The notes below the pieces were generated by a model. The model had not been told where the DNA came from. It ran no database searches and saw only the letters and a program-made list of their open reading frames with translations. Of a stretch of 64,000 bases of DNA, positions 22,177 to 33,900 are shown in pieces; position 1 is the stretch's first letter; every line of letters begins with the position of its first letter. Source of the DNA: Corallium rubrum (lineage: Eukaryota > Cnidaria > Anthozoa > Scleralcyonacea > Coralliidae); NCBI GenBank assembly GCA_964035015.1, contig OZ035998.1, forward strand, positions 40,077,031 through 40,141,030, in the 5' to 3' direction. The translations under genes and the position numbers were made by a program.

Positions 22177-22928
22177 GATTATATCAACTATTAACTATAT
22201 TATCTATGAATAGAACACTGAGAAAAATTCGAAATTTATATGTTTAGCCTAAAATTAAAATTTCCAAGTCACTGTTTTACAAAACTTGTTGCCTACACTT
22301 GCGGCTAAATAGAGGAATCGCACATTCCATTTTATTACTGATTACACCAATTGTTAATCAAAATGTTGCAATACCGCTGAGTATTCTCATCGGTTTACCT
22401 TTTTACCGCCATTTTTATATCGGTTCACCTTTCGTTTAGCCTGAGTCTGATTAAAATTCGAATTTAAGCAGTTCCCTCTATAATATTGGAAGTGTGATTA
22501 GGTTTAGGGTAGATCTTCGGATAAGGTTATGAGTTGGAAAAGTGGTGGTGGTGATGGGGGGGGGGGGGGAATCGTGGTAGTCAGGGGCTCTTTTTGTGGG
22601 GGCTCAAGGGGGTCTAAAGAGGCCTTGCCCCCCAGTTACTGTATATAGTTAAAAGAGATCAGGTTAGAGTCAAAGGAATGGGGGAGGGAGAGGTTATTTT
22701 ATTTTATTTTAAAATAAATTCGTACCTGAAAAAAGTGGTTAAGGTTTGTTAGGGTTAGGGTAGGTTTTTAGATAGGTTATAGTCGAAAAAATGGGTAGCT
22801 GGGGGGGGGGGGGGGAGATTATTAAAATAAATTAATGCTCGATTATTTATTCATTATTGTTTGATTGATTTTAGTTAATTTATTGATTTTCGTACACTTT
22901 ACAAAAAATCCACAAAAATAATTCCTCA
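22177..22928. other. Right-side spacer absent from the left arm
   Basis: About 730 bp with no counterpart in the left arm, which has only about 75 bp here. It holds two G tracts (about 22557-22570 and 22801-22815), each preceded by a related block (TTAGGTTTAGGGTAGATCTT... and TTAGGGTTAGGGTAGGTTTT...), i.e. a diverged direct repeat. No gene is present. Either this is an insertion into the right arm or a loss from the left. Confidence 0.6.
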
Positions 22929-23421
22929 GGCAAAAGTGCTTTCTTCTTGGTGTTTTTACAAAGTGCCAGTGCCGTTGCCGATAAAACCGGTTTGTTTTCG
23001 CGCCAAAAAATTTAAAGAGACTTTAAAAACATTATCTTCAGAGGACATGCTTAATCGAACGAATGACAGACATCATCGCCAAAGGTTGTCAATTTCAACA
23101 AACGAAAAAATCATCACAGAACACTTGGTAATTCAGAAAATACGAGATCGGGATAGAACAACAACACACACATGTCTGTTAGGCAAAATGATGAGCTGTC
23201 CGATGTTCACTAAGCTTACTCACCTGAAAACGTCGAGAAGAACCTCCCTTCGGCAACGTATTTACTAGCATATTCTTCACTCTTTCAATAGTTCTATAGC
23301 AATTTTCTCGTCCATTTCTGCTCTGATTTCGCTGTCCTCGGCACACAACGTTCTATATAGTCCCCCAAATACATTGCCTTTTTCGAAATTCTCGTGCGCT
23401 ACAAAAAATGTGCTTAAAAAA
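22929..23421. repeat. Outer inverted arm, right
   Basis: Reverse-complement partner of 17543-18021. The - strand reads through an exon-like segment ending in TTTTCAG|GTGAGTAAG, facing inwards toward the THAP transposase. Confidence 0.85.
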
Positions 23422-23520
23422 TGAAGCACCTCTTTGGGCAATGGACAATTTGCATTATAGCAATGCATCATGGGCAAAATGGACGAAACGAGCATTTTGC
23501 TTGTGAGAAGAATGGATTCT

Positions 23521-24849
23521 TTTAATGTACTTAGCTGTAGAGAAGAATATGTATTAGTAATACTGTAAGTGGAAATTTCTGTTTATAACTGTACAGTAAT
23601 AGAAGAGGCAGTGACTCATATTTTGTTATGGCATAGGCAGCCCAGAGAAACGTCTTGAATTTACCGAACTTCGAGTGATAACAAAACTCACCCCATTCTC
23701 CTTTTGCCTGTGTTGCGCCGCAATGATAATAAATGTCTTACATTTAATAAATAGGAAGGAAGTCCTGGTTATCTTTGCTTGAGGGAAGGAAATCAACATT
23801 CTCTGCATCTAGTATCGACTTCATTGGCTTATCATTTGGAAGATGATTTGCATGTAAATTGTAGCATTTAAATTGAACCAATGTACACTGGAATTTTTAC
23901 GTGTACTTGTCATGTGCTTAGTTTTGATGTAGTGATATCAAGATTTAAAGATTGTTACCAATTATCTGGAATGATGGGGGGTGAAAGAGCTCCAATCCTT
24001 GTTTAACTCTTTTGACTGTTTAAAGTGTTACAGTGTTATTGTCTGATTTTGGGACCAGACCTATAACAGATTTAAAAACAGACTCATTAAATCTGCTCGT
24101 CAATCTAACTTGAACTCTATCTTTGATACTTGTGTCATCTAGGTTTTCACTAGTTGTATGCTCTTGCAAAATAAAGCTAAGACCAGGTGGAACAACCTCT
24201 TTTTCTGCACTGCTTATGACCTCATGTACTTCAGATATCATTCTCTGCTATCTATAGCTATTCTCTAGGTTAGTCTTCCATGCAATGGCTTCTTTGTCAA
24301 AATTGTCACCAAATTCATCAACCTTTTTAAGGGTGCTTATTCCCCAGTGACTACACTTGCTAAAAAGCTTTAGAAGTAAATGAATGATGTTTAAATGAGT
24401 ATAAGGATAATAATAATATGAAGGTCCCATTTTTAGGAGAAACAAAAGACTACATTAAATGGAATTGGCCTGGAATATGGTAACTTGTATGACACTGCAT
24501 TAATAAGGGTATCATGTTTCCCAGAAACTACACTTTTTATTGTGCTTGAATCTGTCTTATCAAAAATCGTTTTATTGATGGTTTTACTGTGGTATGATAC
24601 TTTGACCTAATCAAGAAAACAAAATAAAAAATTGAACTTGCTGTGGTACAACTATAGAATACCAGGCCAATCCAAACCTCATGGGTTATTGTATATATTT
24701 AAGAACAAACAGGTCGATTGTGGTCAGGTGTTGTGACCTGTCCGAAGCTCATAAATTTTATAGATGCTGAGGAAATATGATTTTAATTTATATGTTCCAG
24801 ATATGTAGGACCTCTCATAACTCATAAGGTCTGGAGCGGGCCCTGATTA
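23521..24849. other. Non-coding stretch
   Basis: Several short frames on the - strand show no recognisable domain or splice pattern. No repeat family was recognised. Confidence 0.4.
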
Positions 24850-25510
24850 ATGTGATTAGGGTTAGGGTTCATGGCTCCATTGTATGGGGTTCAGGGTTCA
24901 TGTTTCCATTGTATGGTTGGTCAGGATATCGTATTAGGGTTAGGGTTCATGGTTCCATTGTATGGGGGTCAGGGTTCATGTTTCCATTGTATGGTGGTCA
25001 GGTTATCGTAATTTTCCATACCATAAACGTCCCCGATTTTTGATTAGGGTTAGGGTTCATGGTTCCATTGTATGAGGGTCAGGCTATTGTAATTTTCCAT
25101 CCCACAAATGTCCCCGATTTGTGATTAGGGTTAGGGTTAGGGTTCACGGTTCCATTGTATGGGGGTCAGGGTTCATGTTTCCATTGTATGGTGGTCAGGT
25201 TATCGTAGTTTTCCATACCATAAACGTCCCCGATTTTTGATTAGGGTTAGGGTTCATGGTTCCATTGTATGAGGGTCAGGCTATTGTAATTTTCCATCCC
25301 ACAAATGTCCCCGATTTGTTATTAGGGTTAGGGTTCATGGTTCCATTGTATGGGGGTCAGGGTTCATGTTTCCATTGTATGGTGGTCAGGTTATCGTAAT
25401 TTTCCCTACCATAAACATCCCCGATTTGTGATTAGGGATAGGGTTCATGGTTCCATTGTATGGGATTCAGGGTTCATGGTTCCTTTGTATGGGAGTCAGG
25501 TTATCGTAAT
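24850..25510. repeat. Minisatellite with TTAGGG runs, about 190-bp unit
   Basis: GATTAGGGTTAGGGTTCATGG-type segments recur at about 24854, 24930, 25042, 25123, 25231, 25319 and 25429. The higher-order period is about 190 bp and includes two half-units, each with GGTTCCATTGTATG, (A/T)TCGTAATTTTCCAT and GTCCCCGATTT. The unit at 25123 has three consecutive TTAGGG copies. Confidence 0.85.
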
Positions 25511-25904
25511 TGATCTTGTGTTGATCAAGACTATTTTGAGAACCCTTATACTTTGCAATTTATCAGATCCTTAATCATTTTCACTCTCTTTATTTTGCCT
25601 TCGATTATTTCGACTTTAATTATTTTGAGTCACGTGTAGCCTTGTTGCCACATAGCTACGGAGCCTTGTAGCCACGTGACCAGGTAGCCTGGATGGAATT
25701 AGGCCGTAGGATGAGAATAGAAAAGACGCAATTGCGTTGCACCCCTCGTGGAACTAAGTAATTTTTGCTTAAATCAAAAGATAAGAACTTACTTTATCAG
25801 AATCCACTGCTCCCCAAGCGATAAAGTTGCATAAATTGAAATAAAAACCCTCCGAAGTTCGGTGTGTTCGCCCTTTCAAATTCTATGATCCGCCATTGTT
25901 TTCG

Positions 25905-26089
25905 TGGCAACTACGCATGCGCGTAATTACCGGAAACTCACTGCGCACGCGCGCACGGGGAAAAGTGCTGAGTCAGGAAAAAAAATGGCAGACGAACATG
26001 GCGATGATATTTCGAAAACTCGAATATCTTCATGTTTTTATATGCGTTTTGATGGAGTTACGGAGCAACTTTGCAGACAGGCTTAAGAA
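25905..26089 (+). promoter_or_regulatory. CpG-rich promoter-like segment with short ORF
   Basis: ACGCATGCGCGT at 25913 resembles an NRF-1 site, followed by ACCGGAAA (ETS-like) and a CpG-dense GCGCACGCGCGCAC run. An ATG in an AAAATGGC context at 25985 opens a 34-codon frame (MADEHGDDISKTRISSC...). It lies in the 1-kb segment unique to the left arm. No splice donor follows convincingly, so this is a candidate start region of an unknown gene, not a proven one. Confidence 0.3.
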
Positions 26090-26952
26090 ATTTCTTGACT
26101 ATTTGTGATATAATACCAAACGGTTTAGTTTTAAGGTTTAGTCAAAACGTTAGAATTAAGCTTAAAAGCTACTTGTGCGCTGAGCCCCCCTTGTTGATAA
26201 AATTTCATGTTAACCGGGGGGGGGGGGGCTTAGCCCCCTTAATATTTTTACAAATTACGTCATCTTAATCATGTTTGGCAATCCTGTGAAAAACACTCAG
26301 TCATTTCCACCAATTCAAGAATAATTTTAGTAGTTTCTACTAATTTGTCCGACCGTGTAGTTCTAACACTAACCCCTAGATCTTTAACGACCTAACGGAA
26401 AATACTAGAAAGACATTAATGCAACAACCCCCTCACTTCACGTACTTTACCTTTACAGTTTTTATGCATATGTAGACCAGTATTTATATACTAATTAAAT
26501 ATTCTGACTAATCTGCCAAATAGTTGACAGTGTATGTGTGACTTAGCAGTATAAATGTACATGTATACCGTATAATGTATACAATCATGTTATTATGCAA
26601 AAATAATAAATTATGCAGTAGATGATCCATATACACTACAGGTAATATTTTAATAGTAAAACAATGGAAATATCAATTTTTTAATTGCATGTACTAAATT
26701 CACCTATTCCTGCCAAGTTGGCCACATATTAATCTACTCTGGCATCATACTGTAACTGTATGACACAATCTTTCAGGCAGGAGTCGGTTTATACTTTGAG
26801 GACTGGACCTCCCTGTGCTGAATAAAATCGTCTGGCGTTAGCCAGAATAAAATACTAAAGACTCGTCGTCAGGCTTCAAAGTATTAAGCACTTGAATGAG
26901 TATTATTGTCATTTTTAATATAACCCATTTGCGTGTGGACTGCCAATATTAC

Positions 26953-28544
26953 TAAAATAGGGATATCACTGAGGCCGATCCTGTCATTTGTCTGAGTGCC
27001 ATGGCAAGTGCGATGCACTTGGGAGTGGAATTTCTTCCCCCAGATGATATATTTACCATGTCTTGTGAGATTGACATAATTTTGGCACTTTCTTTGCTAT
27101 CAATTGGCACATACTCACTTAAAGTGGGTTCTGAGGAGAATCCACAGATCCAAGCTAGTACATTGAAAAGCTCATGTGGAACCATTTTCTTCACATTATC
27201 CATTGTCAGATCTGGTGCTAATGGTGGCCAAGGCAGATAAAGTTTTGGAATTTCTTGGACCTTTTGTCGAAGAATTAATGCCGCATTGTATAAAATTTCT
27301 AACTCGTTGATTTTAGTGTTCCCACCTGCTTCTATGTCATTTACATCACTCATCTCATCTTCATTGATGCAGACCTCTTCATCCCAGTCTTCACTCTTTT
27401 CGGATTTATGTGACGTATGTTCCTCAACCAATTCAGAAGATTCTAAGTTCTACACATATACTATCTCACGTACATTTCTCATTTTTGGCATACAGAATAC
27501 AAGTTGGGTATAGCTTTTTTTCAGTCGTTTCTTGAGCTTAAAAGCTCTATATTTGGACAAATCCACATTCTCAGTTTCCTTAGCAATGATAACGAATTTC
27601 TCCAGCAAGTCTTTCATATACTTTATTTCCTTTCCCTTGACGATCTCTCTCTCAATTACTTTCTTACAGAAGATGTCATACGATTTCTCATATATACTGA
27701 TGCAGATTTTTCAGTCTCCTTTACCTCTCTAGTAAGAATTTTGTATAGTTGCTATAGCAAACTTTGTGATAGCGGACCTCCAACGCTACACAGTCTTTCC
27801 CTCTAATTTGCACAAGTATCCGTTCATCGCTCTTTTTCTCGGCAGCTGTACGTAAAAGACCTGTATCGATCATTTCGGCCAACACGAATGGAGTTCTTTT
27901 TCTCTTTTGTGTCAACTGGAACGAAATGAGAATTCTAAGGTAAAGTTTTGTTTATAATTGGATGTTTGTAGTACTAGCTAGAAACAGTCTGTGTCTTGAC
28001 AGACTGAAAGTGTCTAACAACGTCTTTGCCCTTCAAAACTGGATTGATCATAAGTTAAAATATTTCAAAAAGAAGCACTAGATAATTCTGTTCTCATAGC
28101 TGTGCCCTCCCTTTCTACAAGTACAACGAAAACGACCCTTTTTTCTGACAAAACAAAGGGGGAAAAGGTGCCATTTTGCAATGGAAAAAATACCCTTAAA
28201 AAGCTGTGACCCTCTAACTTAAATTTCCTTCATACCCCCCTGCTAAGCCAAGAACCGTAAATGGCCAACCTTGTCTTTCGAGAACCAAGAGGAATCTCTT
28301 CCACAAATAATACAACTCTCTGGCAGTACATGCTTGTTTCTTGGAAGCAGGATCTTGTTTGGTTCTGCGACTGAATGGCAGGTATTCCGAGTAAGTTACT
28401 AAGTTTTCGCCTTGGTTCTATGGGTTCTACAGGTGGCTCTGCAGTAATTGGGACCGTTTCAGTGCTAGTTCTTGCTCCATTTTCCTCCTTTTTCTGTTGT
28501 CTATGGATCTTCTCTTTATCACAAAATTTCTTGTAGCATTTCAT
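26953..28544 (-). pseudogene. Zinc-finger transposon-type protein, left-arm copy
   Basis: The - strand carries, in order, a lysine-rich start (MKCYKKFCDKEKIHRQQKK), a proline-rich linker, a C-x2-C motif (CIICGRD in another frame), an exon with VRYHKVCYSNYTKFLLE, and an acidic part leading to LPWPPLAPDLTMDNVKKMVPHELFNVL, WICGFSSEPTLSEYVPI and SISQDMVNISSGGR. I have seen such proteins repeatedly in cnidarian genomes as multicopy, probably transposon-derived genes, but I cannot name the family. A TAG interrupts the frame near 27447 at the same codon as in the right-arm copy, and other frameshifts are present. An intron of about 350 bp is suggested between the C-x2-C exon and the YHKVCY exon. The frame ends abruptly at VISLF. 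Confidence 0.6.
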
Positions 28545-28562
28545 GATGGTACCATTCTATGA

Positions 28563-29460
28563 ATTGAACTACAGACCTATCTCTCTGCTCAGTTTGCGTT
28601 ATCTCGAAAGTCTTGGAACGTTGCGTCTTTAACCACTGCTATCATCACCTCTCTCCTTTTTTCTATCAGCTTCAACATGGATTTCTCAAGGGTAAATCAA
28701 CGACAACACAATTACTAGAAGTATACCATGACATTTTGGATTCCGTAGCATCAGGTAATGAAGTTGGTGTAATCTATCTCGATCTGTCAAAAGCCTTCGA
28801 CAAGGTCCCTCACAACTTGTTGTTGCTTAAACTAAAACGTCATGGTATCAACGGATCTCTTCTCTCGTGGTTTGGTAGTTACCTCACAGATAGACAACAA
28901 AGAGTTGCTCTCGATGGAACTTTTTCTGACTGGCTTCCTGTTACCTCTGGTGTACCACAAGGGTCTGTACTTGGTCCACTGTTGTTTATTTTATATGCCA
29001 ATGATGTCCCTAACTACATCCAGTATAACTCAAAAATTGCCTTGTTTGCTGACGACTCCAAGCTGTTCAAACCTATTCTCAATCCAACCTCGAGTTACAA
29101 CCTTCAGAGTGATCTTAAATACTTGCACAGTTGGAGTTTGGACTGGGGAATGGAGTTTAATAAATCTAAATGCAACGTCATCAGCATTTCCAGGAAGAAG
29201 ACATCGACAAGAGAAGCATCATACACCATGGATGGTCAGCCGTTGGAGTGCGTTCCTTATATAACGGATCTTGGTGTCATTGTGTCAAATATGATCTGCC
29301 GTGGTCAAGGCATATTGAAGGAGCTGTGGCCAAGGCTAACAAGGCGCTTGGTCTTGTTAAAAGAGTATGCAAAGATCTCCCTGATCAAAAAGTCAGAAAG
29401 TTGTTGTACTGTGCTCTTGTACGGCCTAAACTTGAGTACGCCAGTAGTTTGTGGTCATCG
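28563..29460 (+). pseudogene. LINE reverse transcriptase fragment, left-arm copy
   Basis: A 5'-truncated Jockey/CR1-group RT: NYRPISLLS, then (after a 1-nt loss also present in the right arm) VISKVLERCVFN, QHGFLKGKSTTTQLLEVYHD, YLDLSKAFDKVPHN, GVPQGSVLGPLLFILYAND and ALFADDSKLFK. It breaks off in the C-terminal part at 29460, where the right-arm copy continues for another 420 nt of coding sequence, and it has an extra frameshift near 29290. It lies head-to-head with the zinc-finger gene. Confidence 0.85.
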
Positions 29461-29465
29461 TATAT

Positions 29466-29518
29466 GTATGTATGACTATTGAGTATACTGTTTAAGTATA
29501 CTCAATTGTCATACATAC
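29466..29518. repeat. Central 23-bp palindrome of the giant inverted repeat
   Basis: GTATGTATGACTATTGAGTA... at 29466-29488 and its reverse complement at 29496-29518 (one mismatch) surround the 7-nt spacer TGTTTAA. It lies in the TGTATG-rich tail of the LINE and marks the symmetry axis. Confidence 0.85.
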
Positions 29519-29643
29519 ACATACATATACATAATACACACACATACACATATATGGGAATGACTAACAGGACGAAAAATATAAAACAAATCTATAATCG
29601 ACCATAATAATAGCAAATGTATCTAGAGTTCAGATATTATAAC

Positions 29644-30985
29644 TTAGGTAGAGCCAGGAGGGCTGTATGTTGATAACTTTTTAAAGTACAACTTAGTTAG
29701 AGTAGACTTGAATTCGGGAAGCGAGTGGTAGACTTTAAGATAAGAAGGCAGACTGTTCCATAGTTCGGCTGATCTAATAAAAAAACGATTTTCTGAAATA
29801 GTCTGTTTGTGTTTAATCAGTATATTGTAATTGTTAACGTCGTAATTCCGAGATCTATATCCTGGCTTAAAAGTACATAGAAAATCATTTACGTATGTAG
29901 AAATAAGTCCTGCTCTGGATTTGAAAAGGAGTATCAAGTCGGTAATTTCTCTGCGAAATTCAAGTGGAAGAAGACTGGTCTTGATAAGTCTCTCAGCGTA
30001 TTTCACATCCGGGGGATAGTTGAGTGTAAATTTAGTCGCTCGCCGCTGAACATTTTCAATTAACGAACGATGTTTTACTGTATACGGTGACCACAAACTA
30101 CTGGCGTACTCAAGTTTAGGCCGTACAAGAGCACAGTACAACAACTTTCTGACTTTTTGATCAGGGAGATCTTTGCATACTCTTTTAACAACACCAAGCG
30201 TCTTGTTAGCCTTGGCCGCGGCTCCTTCAATATGTCTTGACCACGACAGATCATTTGACACAGTGACACCAAGATCCGTTATATAAGGAACGCACTCCAA
30301 CGGCTGACCATCCATAGTGTATGATGCTTCTCTTGTCGATGTCTTCTTCCTGGAAATGCTGATGACGTTGCATTCAGATTTATTAAACTCCATTCCCCAG
30401 TCCAAACTCCAACTGTGCAAGTATTTAAGATCACTCTGAAGGTTGTAACTCGAGGTTGGATTGAGAATAGGTTTGAACAGCTTGGAGTCGTCAGCAAACA
30501 AGGCAATTTTTGAGTTATACTGGATGTAGTTAGGGACATCATTGGCATATAAAATAAACAACAGTGGACCAAGTATAGACCCTTGTGGTACACCAGAGGT
30601 AACAGGAAGCCAGTCAGAAAAAGTTCCGTCGAGAGCAACACTTTGTTGTCTATCTGTGAGGTAACTACCAAACCACGAGAGAAGAGATCCGTTGATACCA
30701 TGACGTTTTAGTTTAAGCAACAACAAGTTGTGAGGGACCTTGTCGAAGGCTTTTGACAGATCGAGATAGATTACACCAACTTCATTACCTGATGCTACGG
30801 AATCCAAAATGTCATGGTATACTTCTAGTAATTGTGTTGTCGTTGATTTACCCTTGAGAAATCCATGTTGAAGCTGATAGAAAAAAGGAGAGAGGTGATG
30901 ATAGCAGTGGTTAAAGACACAACGTTCCAAGACTTTCGAGATAACGCAAACTGAGCAGAGAGATAGGTCTGTAGTTCAATTCATA
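29644..30985 (-). pseudogene. LINE reverse transcriptase, right-arm copy with 3' end
   Basis: A 428-codon open frame (29644-30930) on the - strand from VFNHCYHHL through QHGFLKGKSTTTQ, DLSKAFDKVPHN, GVPQGSILGPLLF and ALFADDSKLF to a C-terminal YASSLWSPY and WNSLPSYLK. It is truncated at the 5' side inside RT (no endonuclease) and has the same 1-nt loss before VISKVLE as the left copy. The 3' UTR ends in a TGTATG-rich tail at about 29500. It is the same group as, but distinct from, the LINE at 36958-39818. Confidence 0.85.
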
Positions 30986-30998
30986 GAATGGTACCATC

Positions 30999-33900
30999 AT
31001 GAAATACTACAAGAAATTTTGTGATAAAGAGAAGATCCATAGACAACAGAAAAAGGAGGAAAATGGAGCAAGAACTAGCACTGAAACGGTCCCAATTACT
31101 GCAGAGCCACCCGTGGAACCCATAGAACCAAGGCGAAAACTTACCCCGGAATACCTGCCATTCAGTCGCAGAACCAAACAAGATCCTGCTTCCAAGAAAC
31201 AAGCATGTACTGCCAGAGAGTTGTATTATTTGTGGAAGAGATTCCTCTTGGTTCTCGAAAGACAAGGTATAGCCATTTACGGTTCTTGGCTTAGCAGGGG
31301 GTATGAAGGAAATTTAAGTTAGAGGGTCACAGCTTTTTAAGGGTATTTTTTCCTTTGCAAAATGGCACCTTTTTTCCCTTTGTTTTGTCAGAAAAAAGGG
31401 TCGTTTTCGTTGTACTTGTAGAAAGGGAGGGCACAGCTATGAGAACATAATTATCTAGTGCTTCTTTTTGAAATATTTTAACTTATGATCAATCCAGTTT
31501 TGAAGGGCAAAGACGTTGTTAGACACTTTCAGTCTGTCAAGACACAGACTGTTTCTAGCTAGTACTACAAACATCCAATTATAAACAAAACTTTACCTTA
31601 GAATTCTCATTTCGTTCCAGTTGACACAAAACAGAAAAAGAACTCCATTCGTGTTGGCCGAAATGATCGATACAGGTTTTTTACGTACAGCTGCCGAGAA
31701 AAAGAGCGATGAACGGATACTTGTGCAAATTAGAGGGAAAGACTGTGTAGCGTTGGAGGTCCGCTATCACAAAGTTTGCTCAGAGGAGGTTGGACAGCTG
31801 CCGCAAAGCATCATGGTCCAAACGCTAAAATTGATAAATTATCGATTCATTTGCATCTGACCGCCGACGAGGAATGAACTATGCCCGATGGACTAGATGC
31901 GCAAAAACTTTTGAAAACTCGTCACAGTTGATCCAGAATTGTTAAATCTGATAGTCAGAAATATACGAGAACAATTCGTGGTTATCATAGACAATTAATA
32001 TGATCAGATTGTGCTTTATTTGGCGTATATTCGTGACAATGGCGGATGGGCATTCAAGACTACTCAAGTTCCTTCGGATTCGACGCATTTTATGTTACAA
32101 TTAATAATGGAACAAATCAGAAACGAATTAGATGTTTACAACAAAGAAGGATTTGGTTGTGCTGTGCAACGTGTGATTCGTTACAACTGGAGAAAAGCGT
32201 GAGGTGGGAAATCAACATTATTTGTTGTTTAGTGGTTAATGATTTCCCTCTCAAATGTTTCCTATTCTATACTACCTTATGATGCATTTTCCGTGGTTTA
32301 ATGTTTTGCGTTCTGCAGTATTACTGTAAACTTCTATAACTGTTGTGTGTAACAATTATCTGGATCAATTAGATACAACTATCATCCTTGGTTTGTTTGG
32401 GGTTTTTCCCCCGATTTTTTAACAAACAGTCTTGTTTCCTTTTATACTTTATACTGTACTTGTAGTATCCCAAATTTTATAAAATTGTGAATAAAGCTAG
32501 CTTAAAATTTATTATTCAATAACAATCTTGTATTTTTCTTTATAATTAAGGTGAATGAAAAATCGGGATAATTTATTGGATTGCCTCCAGAATCTATTGA
32601 TAAATTTGGTATATAACTGGACTGGTCAAATATTTCTATTTTATCAAATAAAGGGTATTTCCTGTATCCTCAATATATATGTAAATAAGGAACTTGAATA
32701 AAATTAAAATGTCTTGTCTCAATATTGATCTTGGTCACTTCTATTCAATCAGGGGCATTGTTACCATTTTAACATTGGTCCAACATTTTTGCAGTGAAGC
32801 AACCCCCCCTGCCAAGAAAACATCAACTTTGGCCATTTAGAGATGACATCAGAAAAGTTACTGTATTAAGGTAGACATATGAATGAACTATAAGACAGAC
32901 AATGTCCAGCCCAAGGGTGTCTGTCTTAGACATAGTTCATAGCACTCAAAGGCAAAGGGATGAATAATAGCATTTGGATTGTATAATAATATGCAAGATA
33001 ATACTTCTGTGTTAAAATTTTATTAATTACGTCCACAATTATTATGCATTGCCTTATGTAATTATACAACATGACAACATGCAAAACTTCAAACTACATA
33101 TTTGAATGTTATTCAGTAAAAGAGAATCCATCAATTTATCATTGTAAAAATCCAGTTCAGATTGGTGCTCGTGCCTGGGCACTCAGTCTGAACACCACCA
33201 AAGTAAGTTCTTCCAACACTTACATCTGTACTGTATCTCTTCACGTCCTGTAAAAAATACAATGTGATATGGAGTTATTAACTCTTCCATGTCTTAAGAG
33301 TTGACTGTACAGCCAATACCTAACTATTGTATTCACTTTGTGGGTACAAACCAAGGGGTGGACACAGGGCACATGCCACCCCCCCCCCCCCCCAACCACT
33401 TGGAGTCCCCCTTTATAATTTTGCAACAAAAAAGACCTTTATCAGAAAACCTTTATCAGAAGACATGTGCCTCAAGGGTCATTTTAAAACTCTGCCCTGA
33501 GGCTGAAACAAGGTACTTTTGAAAGTGTACACTTCCCCCTGGCACCCCATCAGCTTGCTTCCCACATCACTGACTCAGTTGAAATGGACAACTAGGGCAA
33601 AAGGGATAATAAGTATTTGTATACTGAAAAACAATACGAACAACAAATTATAACAAATTAGCAAAAAATAAAAAAATACTACAACTACAATATATTATTC
33701 ACAATAACAATGACCAATAATAAACTACAAATAATCCACACATTAATTTTAATAATCATACTGCTGGCATGGAACACGTTATTTAATATATAAAAAATAT
33801 CTATACATATATCAGTTCTGTATACAGATATAGCAGATCTTTAAGAAAGTTAAGTACATTCTGTACGCACAGAATATGATGGTGTTTTTATACAGCGACG

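Larger units (their letters stand above)
17434..23520. mobile_element. Mirror-symmetrical two-gene DNA transposon (ISL2EU-like)
   Basis: Long inverted arms flank two convergent genes: a SWIM/YqaJ-type nuclease on the + strand and a THAP-DDE transposase on the - strand. Outer arm blocks are 17543-18021 and 22929-23421; inner blocks are about 18488-18717 and 21945-22160. The inner block carries the start codon, so both proteins begin with the same 19 residues. From memory, the THAP-type DDE plus YqaJ pair is the gene content of the ISL2EU superfamily; this was not checked against a database. Both genes are disrupted, so the copy is dead. A 90-bp sequence beginning ATGGACAATTTGCATTATAG borders both ends in direct orientation (17435 and 23441). 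The exact ends and the target duplication are unresolved. Confidence 0.75.

Noticed and set aside
22936..23268. 110-codon open frame in the right outer arm
   Set aside because: The inverted copy in the left arm is broken by indels in this frame, and the inward strand has the better splice donor, so it is probably not coding.
24850..25510. CRISPR-like array
   Set aside because: Regular repeats occur, but the spacers are themselves repeated and the DNA is eukaryotic; it is a minisatellite.
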